Assembly: GCA_937941765.1 (NCBI GenBank)
Contig: CALDGQ010000123.1
Location: forward strand, 1-47,168
Direction of reading: 5' to 3'
DNA: 47,168 nt
Source: an uncultured Saprospiraceae bacterium
GTDB taxonomy: Bacteria; Bacteroidota; Bacteroidia; Chitinophagales; Saprospiraceae
Shown: positions 25,798 to 33,507 of the stretch, piece after piece
Numbering within the stretch: the first letter of the stretch is position 1
Layout: every line of letters begins with the position of its first letter
Program-made: the position numbers and the translations under genes
Notes under the pieces: generated by a model
What the model was told of the DNA's origin: nothing
What the model saw: only the letters and a program-made list of their open reading frames with translations
Database searches by the model: none

Positions 25798-26409
25798 TTA
25801 TTTTTTTACTTGAGCATTTCCAGTTTCAATCGACTTTTTCAAACCAGCCAATTGCATTTCATATTTTGTCAGAATTGCTTCTTTCTTTTGGATTTGTTCT
25901 GGTGTATATTTTCCGCTTTTTTTCATGGTTGCTAATTTGATTTTAGCAAGTTCCAATTTTTTATTAGCGGCAATCGCTCTTCCTTTTCCTCGATTGATGG
26001 TTGCGATTGCTTTAGCTTTGGCAATATCTTTTTTTCTAGCTTTAGCGGTTTGTTTTGAGATACGTTTTCCTTTCTGTTGCGCTTTTATTTTTTCTAATTT
26101 ACCTCCAGGAGAAATTGGTTTTGCGGCAGGTAATTTTGCTCTTTTTTTCCTTGCAGCTTCTCGTTGTGCATGTTGTTGAGGTATCAGTTTTTTTCGTTGT
26201 ACTTCCCTTTTCTTTTTAATGGCCTGTTTTTGGGCAGGCGTCAATTTATTTTGAGGCACTACTTTTTGTAAGTTGCCTTTGGATTTTAAAACTTTTTGCT
26301 CTTGTTTTATGGATTCCAGTTTAATAGCATCTTGTGCAAATGTTGTTACAGAAGACAATACAAAAACAAAAATGAGTGCTATAGATGGGATTAAATTTAT
26401 CTTATTCAT
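25798..26409 (-). CDS. Very basic exported Lys/Ala-rich protein
   Basis: A 203-residue protein with a signal peptide (1-25, LIFVFVLSSVTTFAQ) and a mature part dominated by Lys, Ala, Gln and Arg, for example QREAARKKRAKLPAA and SKQTAKARKKDIAKAKA. The tail (~160-200) looks like a short coiled coil (KKEAILTKYEMQLAGLKKSI). The composition resembles histone H1-like basic proteins, but export points to the envelope, perhaps binding peptidoglycan, LPS or extracellular DNA (inference). It follows an Lpp-like lipoprotein gene by 28 bp on the same strand. Family not recognised. Confidence 0.7.
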   Translation of the reverse strand: MNKINLIPSIALIFVFVLSSVTTFAQDAIKLESIKQEQKVLKSKGNLQKVVPQNKLTPAQKQAIKKKREVQRKKLIPQQHAQREAARKKRAKLPAAKPISPGGKLEKIKAQQKGKRISKQTAKARKKDIAKAKAIATINRGKGRAIAANKKLELAKIKLATMKKSGKYTPEQIQKKEAILTKYEMQLAGLKKSIETGNAQVKK

Positions 26410-26437
26410 CAGTCAAGATTTATGTTGTTCAAATAAT

Positions 26438-26701
26438 TTAGTTCAGATCGAATTCTTTCAATAATTCAGCTTCTGTTGTATTTAAAGCCTTAATATTTTG
26501 ATTAATTGTCTTGGAAGTTTGATCCAAAAGTGAACTAATCGTATCTAATTTTGCAAGATTATTTTGAGCACTTACATTCAGTTGTTCTGCTGAAATATTG
26601 TCAATTTTCTGATTATTTCCTGCCTCAGTGGAGGAATCCGAAGCACAAGAAAAAAACAATGTAGCAATCGCAATGGTAAGTCCAAACACCAAATTTTTCA
26701 T
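26438..26701 (-). CDS. Small Lpp-like lipoprotein
   Basis: An 87-residue lipoprotein precursor. The signal ends in the lipobox LFFSC (Cys19), followed by a Ser/Asp/Asn-rich linker and then a ~45-residue helix with heptad-like spacing of Leu and Ile (LAKLDTISSLLDQTSKTINQ). Size and layout recall Braun-type lipoproteins, though there is no C-terminal Lys for linkage to peptidoglycan (ends FDLN). Divergent from the ABC locus across a 198 bp gap. Confidence 0.72.
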   Translation of the reverse strand: MKNLVFGLTIAIATLFFSCASDSSTEAGNNQKIDNISAEQLNVSAQNNLAKLDTISSLLDQTSKTINQNIKALNTTEAELLKEFDLN

Positions 26702-26899
26702 TTTATATAATTTTATTGAAGATTTAGCACATTTACTGTAATAAAGATATACTTATTATGCTTAATATTTTTGGTCAATCAGGGTAAAATTTTTTACTTT
26801 GTATTGCTTTACGCACTCATATGTTTTGCTTTGACTTTTCGAACAAGATATATGACAATCAATCTATTAGATCAATTTGATTTAATCAAAAAATTAAGG

Positions 26900-27625
26900 A
26901 TGTTTAATAAGCTTAAAAATTTGTTTGTAGAGGATGATGGAAAGGACACACCATCAGATGATAATCAAAATGATGCTACTGCGAAACCACCAAAGTCGCG
27001 TGAAGAAAAATTTGTTGCTCCGTCTACTTCAACACCAAAATCGAGTGCACCTAAAACGGATAAAAAATCCACCCCTCCAGTTTCCACTCCACCAACCAAC
27101 ACTTCAGGAGCAATCAATGATAAATTTATGAATGTGCTGATCAAAGCAATCAACGATCAGGATTTGCCAAGTTTTGATTATTTAGAATTTAAAGAATCAT
27201 TGAAGTCGCTTAGTAAAATGCCGATGGATGAGCAGACTAGATTTCAATCTGCTTTTGCAGTTGGTAAAACAATGGGAGCGACCCCCAAAAAATTAATTGA
27301 TGCGGCGGAATTTTATATCAGAGTTTTAGGCGAAGAAGATTCTAAATTCCAACAAGCGTTGGTCAACAGACAATCCACACAAGTAGATGGTGGTAAAAAG
27401 GAATTGGCTCAATTAGAAAAAAACATACAAGCTCGAAAAAAACAAATTGAAGATTTAAACAAACAAATCGAGCTGGATTTGAAAAAAAGAGAAGAACTAA
27501 AACAACAGGTTCAAAATGCTTCTGGGAAAATGACAAAGACGAAAAACGATTTTTCAGTGACTTACAATCATTTGGTAGGTCAAATTAGAGCGGATATCGA
27601 AAAAATGAAGCGTTACCTCAAATAA
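26900..27625 (+). CDS. Proline-rich coiled-coil cytoplasmic protein, first gene of the SBP-OmpA ABC locus
   Basis: A 241-residue protein from ATG 26900 (alternative ATG 26852; the frame extends to a TTG at 26771, which would add a hydrophobic stretch). MFNKLKNLFVEDDG is followed by a Pro/Ser/Thr/Lys-rich disordered linker (~20-75), a helical domain (FMNVLIKAINDQDLPSFDYL...MPMDEQTRFQSAFAVGKTMG) and a C-terminal coiled coil (KKELAQLEKNIQARKKQIED and onward). No signal peptide. Not a family I can name. It lies 49 bp ahead of the PspA-like gene and shares its helical style, so the two coiled-coil products may form a cytoplasmic face for the transporter (inference). Confidence 0.7.
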   Translation: MFNKLKNLFVEDDGKDTPSDDNQNDATAKPPKSREEKFVAPSTSTPKSSAPKTDKKSTPPVSTPPTNTSGAINDKFMNVLIKAINDQDLPSFDYLEFKESLKSLSKMPMDEQTRFQSAFAVGKTMGATPKKLIDAAEFYIRVLGEEDSKFQQALVNRQSTQVDGGKKELAQLEKNIQARKKQIEDLNKQIELDLKKREELKQQVQNASGKMTKTKNDFSVTYNHLVGQIRADIEKMKRYLK

Positions 27626-27674
27626 AAACACATCTTTAAGCAGGTGTAATATCTATTACAACTAAAAAGTAGAA

Positions 27675-28694
27675 ATGGCAGAATTTAAACCAAAATCTTT
27701 TTGGAAAAAACCGGAAGGTAAAACCGGTGCATTATTTTTAATCGTTGCGTTGCTAGGTGGCGCAGCCTTAGTATCGGCAACTTGGACCACCTTGCTTGGT
27801 TTAGTAGCGAGTCCTTTGGCATTAGCAGGTATGTTGTTAGGTTTAGGTGCAATCATATATATGGCGTTGGATTCTAAAATGAGAACCCTCATCAGTTACA
27901 TGTACAAGAGTTCTATGAGATGGATTACAGGGTTGTTTGTAACAATAGATCCGATTGCCATCTTGAAAAATTACGTAGATGATTTAAAAAACAATCTGCG
28001 TAAAATGAATCAGCAAATTGGAAAGTTGCGCGGACAAATGCACAAGTTGAAAGAATTGATTCATGTAAATAATCAGAAGATAGAAGACAACTTGAATTTG
28101 GCTGGTAAAGCAAAAGAAGTGAATAAACGTTCTCAAGTTGTTTTGAAAACTAGACAAGCCGGCCGTTTGCGTGATTCTAATGTTAAATTAGAAACGCTAT
28201 ACAAGAAAATGGAAGTCATGTATAGAGTGTTGACCAAAATGTATGAAAATTCTGAAATCATGATGTATGATATCAAGGATCAGGTGGAATTAAAAGAACA
28301 AGAATACATTGCCATCAAAGCATCTAACTCTGCCATGAAATCTGCCATGAACATTATTTCTGGAAATAAAGACAAACGTGCCATGTTTGATATGGCGTTG
28401 GAAAAAGTAGCAGATGATGTGAGTGGCAAAATAGGAGAGATGGAAAACTTCATGGAAATGTCAGAAAATTTCATGGAATCAGTTGACCTGCAAAATGGAG
28501 TGTTTGAAGAAAAAGGCTTGAAGATGTTGGAAAAGTGGGAGAAAGAAGGAGTGTCTATGATTCTAGGAGAAGAAAAAGAAGAATTGGTATTAACTGGCAA
28601 TGATGACAATGAAGTATTAGACCTCAATGCACCAATCGCAACTCCGGAAAGAGCTGATAATTCAAACAACCAATACGACTCGTTTTTCGACTAG
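27675..28694 (+). CDS. Membrane-anchored coiled-coil protein with PspA-like pattern
   Basis: A 339-residue protein. Two hydrophobic segments (~18-38 and 40-62, LASPLALAGMLLGLGAIIYMAL) precede a long helical region of ~190 residues (95-280). That region starts IDPIAILKNYVDDLKNNLRK and continues with LAGKAKEVNKRSQVVLKTRQ and AIKASNSAMKSAM, an order of helices that resembles PspA/IM30 (DP...L...L.....A..R......L......EY...K.....A). This resemblance is by eye and needs a profile search. The tail is acidic and disordered and ends YDSFFD. There are 57 bp to the SBP-OmpA gene. I infer a membrane-scaffold role. Confidence 0.7.
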   Translation: MAEFKPKSFWKKPEGKTGALFLIVALLGGAALVSATWTTLLGLVASPLALAGMLLGLGAIIYMALDSKMRTLISYMYKSSMRWITGLFVTIDPIAILKNYVDDLKNNLRKMNQQIGKLRGQMHKLKELIHVNNQKIEDNLNLAGKAKEVNKRSQVVLKTRQAGRLRDSNVKLETLYKKMEVMYRVLTKMYENSEIMMYDIKDQVELKEQEYIAIKASNSAMKSAMNIISGNKDKRAMFDMALEKVADDVSGKIGEMENFMEMSENFMESVDLQNGVFEEKGLKMLEKWEKEGVSMILGEEKEELVLTGNDDNEVLDLNAPIATPERADNSNNQYDSFFD

Positions 28695-28751
28695 AAAATA
28701 CGATTCATTTTTTGATTAACAATATAATTACAATATAAAGAACAATACAAA

Positions 28752-30389
28752 ATGGCTAAAAGACTCACAACATTCTCAAAGTTTCTGATTACCTTATTAA
28801 TAGTAGGTGCAGTTGCTTTTGCAGGATATTTTTTCCTAAATAAGACAGGAACAGGGCAAGCACTCAAAGACAAAGCAGAAGCAGTGCAAAATGAAGCGAC
28901 TAATGGCAACGGAAGTTCAGCAACTTCTAATGACGGAAGCGCAACTACTGCTCCAGCACCAGCTTCTACCAAAAGAGACAAATCTTTAAAAGGTATCTCT
29001 GATGATGAAATTCTAAAAGTTCAACTATTTACTTGGGGTGGTTATGCACCAGGTGTTTATTTCAACGAAGGATTTGCTGCAAGTAAACGTTCTCGTTTTT
29101 ATACCGAGTACGGATTGTTAGTAGAGTTTGTTTTACAAGATGACTTTGGTGCTTCTCGTCAAATGTGGCGTACCGATCAGGTCAATTTATTTGCAGCAAC
29201 AGCAGATGCTTTGTCTGGTGAAATGGAAGGATTGGTCAAATACGATCCACAAATCGTCATGCAAACAGATTGGTCAAGAGGTGGTGATGCAATTGTTGTT
29301 ACCAGAGAAATCAAAAACGTAAATGATCTCCGTGGTAAAAAAGTTGCTTACACACCTGGTACGCCTTCTATGACTTTCTTAGTAAAAACTTTGGAAGCTG
29401 CAGGTATGACCATCAATGATATCAAGTCAGTTGAAATGCCTGACAATCCGAAAGCAGCTGCAGCCTTTAAAACAGGTAACGTTGATGCAGCTTGTGTGTG
29501 GTCTCCAGATGATATTTTCTGCGTAGAAGCAGTAAAAGGTTCAAGAGTATTACAAAGTACAAAGGAAGCTTCTCACTTGATTGCAGATGTTTTTGTAGGA
29601 AAAAAATCTTACATCAATGCCAACAAAGATAAGATCAACAAATTCTATGAAGGTTGGATGAAAGGTGCAGCAGAAATCAATAGCAGTAATTCTAACAAGA
29701 CAAAAGCGGCGAAATTATTAGGAGAAGGAATGGGATTGACTACAGAAGATATGATGGGAGCGATTGGAGTTACTCGTTTGACAACACACGGTGACAACCA
29801 AAATTTCTTTGGATTGGATAGATCTTATACTGGTGTGACAGGAGAAGAGTTGTATCGTGATATGGGAGAAATTTTCAAATCATTGAACTTGGCTCCTAAG
29901 AGTTTTCCGGATTGGAGACAAACACGATATATCGGTGCAGTCCAAGCTGCTAATTTATCAGGTAAAAATCATGAACCAGAAGGTGGTCGTAAATTTACAG
30001 CACCAACAAAAGCGGATGAGAAATTACCTGAATTGTCAAGTAAGCCAATATCAATTACCTTCCCATCAGGGAGTGCAACATTAGGTAGCAACGCCAAAAC
30101 ATTGATTGATAATCAGTTTTCGAGTGTTGCCAAATCATTTGGTAATACACGTATTAGAGTAGAAGGAAATACAGATACAGATGGTAGCCGTGATTTGAAT
30201 ATGAGATTATCAAAACAACGTGCAGAAGCTGTTGCAGGATACCTTCAATCTGAATATGGAATGAATCGTAATCGTTTCATTATTGTTGGAAATGGTCCAG
30301 ATCGACCAGTTGCAGGTTGTGAGCAGAATCAAAATGATCGTTGTAAAGAGAAAAACCGTCGTACTGAGTTTCAGTTAGTTGGTGGTTGA
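28752..30389 (+). CDS. NMT1/THI5-type substrate-binding protein fused to OmpA peptidoglycan-binding domain
   Basis: A 545-residue protein. An N-terminal membrane anchor (~8-30, FLITLLIVGAVAFAGYFFL), without signal-peptidase site, is followed by a Ser/Thr/Ala linker (45-75). The periplasmic binding domain (~85-340) has the NMT1/SsuA hallmarks DLRGKKVAYTPGTPSMTFL (192-210) and AFKTGNVDAACVWSPDD (238-254). An OmpA_C domain (~430-543) has EGNTDTDGSRDLNMRLSKQRA (471-491) and NRRTEF (535-540). Asp and Arg of the peptidoglycan-binding pocket are present. The protein should sit in the inner membrane, hold peptidoglycan and deliver a ligand to the permease encoded next. The ligand is unknown; TauA/SsuA/ThiY relatives bind sulfonates, nitrate or pyrimidines. 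Confidence 0.88.
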   Translation: MAKRLTTFSKFLITLLIVGAVAFAGYFFLNKTGTGQALKDKAEAVQNEATNGNGSSATSNDGSATTAPAPASTKRDKSLKGISDDEILKVQLFTWGGYAPGVYFNEGFAASKRSRFYTEYGLLVEFVLQDDFGASRQMWRTDQVNLFAATADALSGEMEGLVKYDPQIVMQTDWSRGGDAIVVTREIKNVNDLRGKKVAYTPGTPSMTFLVKTLEAAGMTINDIKSVEMPDNPKAAAAFKTGNVDAACVWSPDDIFCVEAVKGSRVLQSTKEASHLIADVFVGKKSYINANKDKINKFYEGWMKGAAEINSSNSNKTKAAKLLGEGMGLTTEDMMGAIGVTRLTTHGDNQNFFGLDRSYTGVTGEELYRDMGEIFKSLNLAPKSFPDWRQTRYIGAVQAANLSGKNHEPEGGRKFTAPTKADEKLPELSSKPISITFPSGSATLGSNAKTLIDNQFSSVAKSFGNTRIRVEGNTDTDGSRDLNMRLSKQRAEAVAGYLQSEYGMNRNRFIIVGNGPDRPVAGCEQNQNDRCKEKNRRTEFQLVGG

Positions 30390-30396
30390 TTTTTCT

Positions 30397-30484
30397 TTTA
30401 ACACATAGACCACATAAGAAACAAAGACCACAAAGAGAACGCAAAAAATCTTTGTGTTCTTTGTGTTTTATGTGTTCTTTATGG
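30397..30484 (+). repeat. Long imperfect hairpin between SBP-OmpA and permease genes
   Basis: The left arm CCACATAAGAAACAAAGACC-ACAAAGA pairs with the right arm TCTTTGTGTTCTTTGTGTTT-TATGTGTTC around a ~12 nt loop. The stem is about 30 bp with few mismatches. It is related to the ACACAGAGATCACA part of repeat family B. Lying inside an operon and right after the binding-protein stop, it could protect the upstream mRNA or attenuate downstream genes, as REP hairpins do after other binding-protein genes (inference). Confidence 0.75.
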
Positions 30485-30546
30485 TAAAAAAACGTACTCC
30501 TTCATGTTGAAACAAAAAGAAAACTAACGCACATCAAACATCCTAT

Positions 30547-31617
30547 ATGTCACTATTCAAGCTCGGAGGATCACTAGATAAAAAACAAAGTTCCATTTTA
30601 GGAATTGCCGGATTCGTTTTCATTTTACTAGTATGGTATTTATTGACATTGGGTGAAAATCCGATTATTCGACCTGTAATTTTACCAGATCCGATCAGTG
30701 TTTTCAAAGCATTTGGTGAAATGTTTATGGACAATGAACTCATCAAAAACATTTGTCATTCAGTTGGTTTTAACTTAGCAGGATATGCAATAGCATTGTT
30801 ATTATCTTTGCCGATTGGATTTATGATTGGACTATTTCCATTTTTTAGAGGAACCCTTCAGAGCCCAATTGATGCGATTCGTTTTGTACCATTACCAGCA
30901 GCGATTACCATTTTTATGGGAGCGTTTGGGATTGGTGCTCCATTGATCGTCAACTTTTTGGCATTTGGAATTCTGATTTATTTAATACCAGTTGTCGTAC
31001 AAAGAATTGATGAAGTCAACGAAGTTTATTTAAAAACAGTACATACTATCGGTGCCACAGATTGGCAAACCATTAAAACAGTATACATCCCATCTGTATT
31101 ATCGAGACTTTCTGATGATATTCGAATTTTAACAGCTATATCTTGGACTTACATCACTGCTGCTGAAGTAATTGGTGCAGAAGGAGGATTGGGAGCATTG
31201 GCTTATAAAGCAGGTGCTCGATTTGGTCGTTACGACAAGGTGTACGCGATTTTGATTATCATCATTATTATTGGTGTTTTGCAAGATAAATTGTTTGGGT
31301 ATATGGACAAGAAATTTTTCGCACACAAATACCAAAACAAAAATAGATATGCAACCGAAGAGGAGGATTCAGGGTTAGAAATGATTGTGGATTTCGGAAT
31401 GGAAGTTTTAGTGTGGTCCTTGTTTGCATTGTATTTATTTTTAGTGGTCAATCAATTCACAGGTACCTTGCAGCAAAATGGAGAACCGATATTGACCTAT
31501 TTATTTGGAGGAACAGCATGGGTGATTCATCTTATAATGGCACTAATTATTTTCTTCAAAGGACGAAAACTACTAGCAAAAGTAATGGCCCCAAAAGCAG
31601 TTACACCTAAAGCTTGA
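30547..31617 (+). CDS. ABC transporter permease, SsuC/TauC type, with two additional C-terminal membrane segments
   Basis: A 356-residue integral membrane permease of the BPD_transp_1 family. About six membrane helices are in residues 15-255. The EAA loop that docks the ATPase, TVHTIGATDWQTIKTVYIPS (~160-179), and the family block AISWTYITAAEVIGAEGGLG are clear. After the usual end (~255) the protein continues about 100 residues with two more hydrophobic helices (~291-312, ~330-350) and a short basic tail, which typical SsuC/TauC proteins of ~260 residues lack. It should pair with the ATPase encoded at 32494-33300. Its stop is 5 bp before the ATG of the diiron protein. Confidence 0.9.
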   Translation: MSLFKLGGSLDKKQSSILGIAGFVFILLVWYLLTLGENPIIRPVILPDPISVFKAFGEMFMDNELIKNICHSVGFNLAGYAIALLLSLPIGFMIGLFPFFRGTLQSPIDAIRFVPLPAAITIFMGAFGIGAPLIVNFLAFGILIYLIPVVVQRIDEVNEVYLKTVHTIGATDWQTIKTVYIPSVLSRLSDDIRILTAISWTYITAAEVIGAEGGLGALAYKAGARFGRYDKVYAILIIIIIIGVLQDKLFGYMDKKFFAHKYQNKNRYATEEEDSGLEMIVDFGMEVLVWSLFALYLFLVVNQFTGTLQQNGEPILTYLFGGTAWVIHLIMALIIFFKGRKLLAKVMAPKAVTPKA

Positions 31618-31622
31618 GAAAA

Positions 31623-32315
31623 ATGAAATTCTTCACTGAATTAGAATCTGAACTTCGAGAGGGAATCGATAAAATACTATCACATCCGTTTCTGAAAAGA
31701 ATTGAGGATGCTTCATTAGACAAAACGCAATTGCAATATTTTGCGAAACAATATGATGTCTATTGTAAACACTTTCCACGATTTCTAGCAGCTTGTGCCG
31801 CCAATATTACAGACGATAAGACACGTATGCCGATTGTTGAGAATCTGTGGGAAGAACATGGGGAAGGCAAAATGGAAGGTTCTCATCGAGTGCTATATGA
31901 GAATTTTATGGACGGAATGGGAATTTCTCGAGAAATCCAAAAAGAAATTGTGCCATTATCTACAACGAACGTATGTTGTAAGAATTTGCTCAGCTTATGT
32001 CAAGATGGACATTTCCTAGAAAGTCTAGGTGCACTTGGACCTGGCACAGAATTTTTTACCAATGAAGAGTATTCCATCATATTACGAGGATTACAGAAAT
32101 ACGATTTCCTGAATGAAAACGATCTCGAATTTTGGTCAGTTCACATTTCTTTGGATGAACATCATTACTCAGAAATGCTAGATGCTATTGAACCATGGGT
32201 GACTTCAATAGAGCATAAATTTCTGATAAAATCTGGTGCAAAGAAAGCAGTTGATCTAGAGATTTTGTTTTGGGATGGGTTGGAGGACAATTTGATTAAA
32301 GGAATTATGAATTAA
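31623..32315 (+). CDS. Heme-oxygenase-like diiron protein (TenA/PqqC fold, iron-containing redox enzyme family)
   Basis: A 230-residue all-helical protein. Counting from the longer TTG frame (31614), the likely metal ligands are E84-x6-H91 in HGEGKMEGSH, E146 in GPGTEFF, and H177-x3-D181-x2-H184 in FWSVHISLDEHHYSEM. That set matches the heme-oxygenase-like diiron oxidases and not the cysteine-dependent TenA thiaminases. The ATG at 31623 is preferred to the overlapping TTG, and it lies just after the permease stop. An oxidase embedded between the permease and the ATPase genes probably processes the imported ligand, perhaps by oxygenation or C-C cleavage (inference). Confidence 0.82.
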   Translation: MKFFTELESELREGIDKILSHPFLKRIEDASLDKTQLQYFAKQYDVYCKHFPRFLAACAANITDDKTRMPIVENLWEEHGEGKMEGSHRVLYENFMDGMGISREIQKEIVPLSTTNVCCKNLLSLCQDGHFLESLGALGPGTEFFTNEEYSIILRGLQKYDFLNENDLEFWSVHISLDEHHYSEMLDAIEPWVTSIEHKFLIKSGAKKAVDLEILFWDGLEDNLIKGIMN

Positions 32316-32490
32316 GGCTGTAAAATTAAAAACAGACCTCATACATGAGTGACTTAGCACATCGCGTACACGTAAGCTCAAGTATTCACGAATGAGTGAT
32401 GTTTTCAGTTTATAATTTTCAATTTTCAATTCAAACAACAGGTAATATTTTCAAATTTCAAACTTTTAATTTTACATTTTTAATTCTAAA
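32314..32490. repeat. Intergenic repeat family C copy inside the ABC operon
   Basis: CTGTAAAATTAAAAACAGAC at the left end and ACTTTTAATTTTACATTTTT at the right end are inverted copies of the family C core. The middle contains ATTCACGAATGAGTGATG, which recalls the loop at 20977-20996. It separates the diiron protein and ATPase genes by 178 bp, so transcription through this palindrome may be reduced. Confidence 0.7.
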
Positions 32491-32493
32491 TAA

Positions 32494-33300
32494 ATGATAA
32501 ATTTCAAAGACAATCCGGAACAACAAAACATAGTCGAACTACGAGGTATCGGGCAAAGTTACGATGGAGGAAAAAACTTTATCATAAAAGATTTAGATTT
32601 TATAGTAGAAGACAAACCCAATCAAGGGCAATTTGTTGTAATTCTTGGAATGTCAGGATGTGGAAAGTCCACCTTACTTCGTTACATCGCTGGGTTGCAA
32701 GATCCAACTGAAGGCAAAATATTGGTCAAAGGAAAACCAGTATCTAAAGAAAATAGAGTAAGTATGGTATTCCAACAATATTCTTCCTTACCATGGATGA
32801 GTGTCTTAGACAATGTTGGATTGGCACTTCGATACAAAGGAGTTTCCAAAGAAGAAAGAGATGCGAAGGCGATGGAGATGATTCAGAAAGTAGGATTGGA
32901 TGGACATCAAGATAAATTTGCACAATATCCATCTTTATCAGGTGGGCAATTGCAAAGAGTAGCCATCGCAAGAAGTTTGTTAGCAAACCCTGAAGTACTA
33001 TTAATGGACGAACCTTTCGGTGCTTTAGATATTCGTACTAGAATACAAATGCAAGATTTATTAACTGGTATCTGGAAAGAATTTGATCCGACGATTATTT
33101 TTGTTACCCACGATATTTCGGAAGCAGTTTATTTAGCTGATGATATTTACATCATGAAATCTGCACCTTCTCATTTCGTAGAACACATCAAAATTGATTT
33201 ACCAGTAGATCGTACCCGTGAGATTAAGCGGACGCCTAGGTATATTGAGTTGGTACATGAAGTGGAAGATCGGATGGTTGCTGTGGCGGATATGGGATGA
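32494..33300 (+). CDS. ABC transporter ATP-binding protein, SsuB/TauB/NrtD type
   Basis: A 268-residue nucleotide-binding protein. Motifs seen are Walker A GMSGCGKST (~52-60), the Q-loop VSMVFQQYSSLPWMSVLDNV, the signature LSGGQLQRVAIARSL, Walker B EVLLMDEPFGALD and the switch FVTHDISEA. The nitrate/sulfonate/taurine importer class is clear from the Q-loop and D-loop. The N-terminal 20 residues are slightly longer than usual. It should energise the permease encoded at 30547-31617. Last gene of the locus; the stop is TGA. Confidence 0.92.
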   Translation: MINFKDNPEQQNIVELRGIGQSYDGGKNFIIKDLDFIVEDKPNQGQFVVILGMSGCGKSTLLRYIAGLQDPTEGKILVKGKPVSKENRVSMVFQQYSSLPWMSVLDNVGLALRYKGVSKEERDAKAMEMIQKVGLDGHQDKFAQYPSLSGGQLQRVAIARSLLANPEVLLMDEPFGALDIRTRIQMQDLLTGIWKEFDPTIIFVTHDISEAVYLADDIYIMKSAPSHFVEHIKIDLPVDRTREIKRTPRYIELVHEVEDRMVAVADMG

Positions 33301-33360
33301 TTTAGAATATCGAATATCGAACATGGAATTTCGAATTTTGAAGTTGAGGACCTGAAGATA
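33301..33360. repeat. Intergenic repeat, AATATCGAACA/GGAATTTCGAA type
   Basis: GAATATCGAATATCGAACAT followed by GGAATTTCGAATTTTGAAGT is a shuffled relative of the family A core (GAATATTGAATGTCGAAGT). It sits right after the ABC ATPase stop. A weak hairpin, TTTTCCC/GGGAAAA, follows at 33409-33432. Confidence 0.6.
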
Positions 33361-33507
33361 CAAATATAATCATTTGTCCAAATTTCAAAACACTTTTTAT
33401 TATTACTGTTTTCCCATTTTTAAAGGGGAAAATGTCGATAGACAAAAGGGGTATAACCGAAATTTTTAATTGAAAGTGAATCCACTATAAACTTTATACT
33501 CTTCACT

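Noticed and set aside
25728..25940. 70-codon plus-strand frame overlapping the basic protein gene
   Set aside because: It runs through the 19-bp perfect terminator stem and the antisense of a real gene; hydrophobic by chance.
28752..33300. Thiamine-pyrimidine (ThiXYZ/TenA) or taurine uptake as a firm label for the ABC locus
   Set aside because: The binding-protein class is broad, no TPP riboswitch is seen, and the TenA-fold protein has diiron-type ligands, so the substrate is left open.
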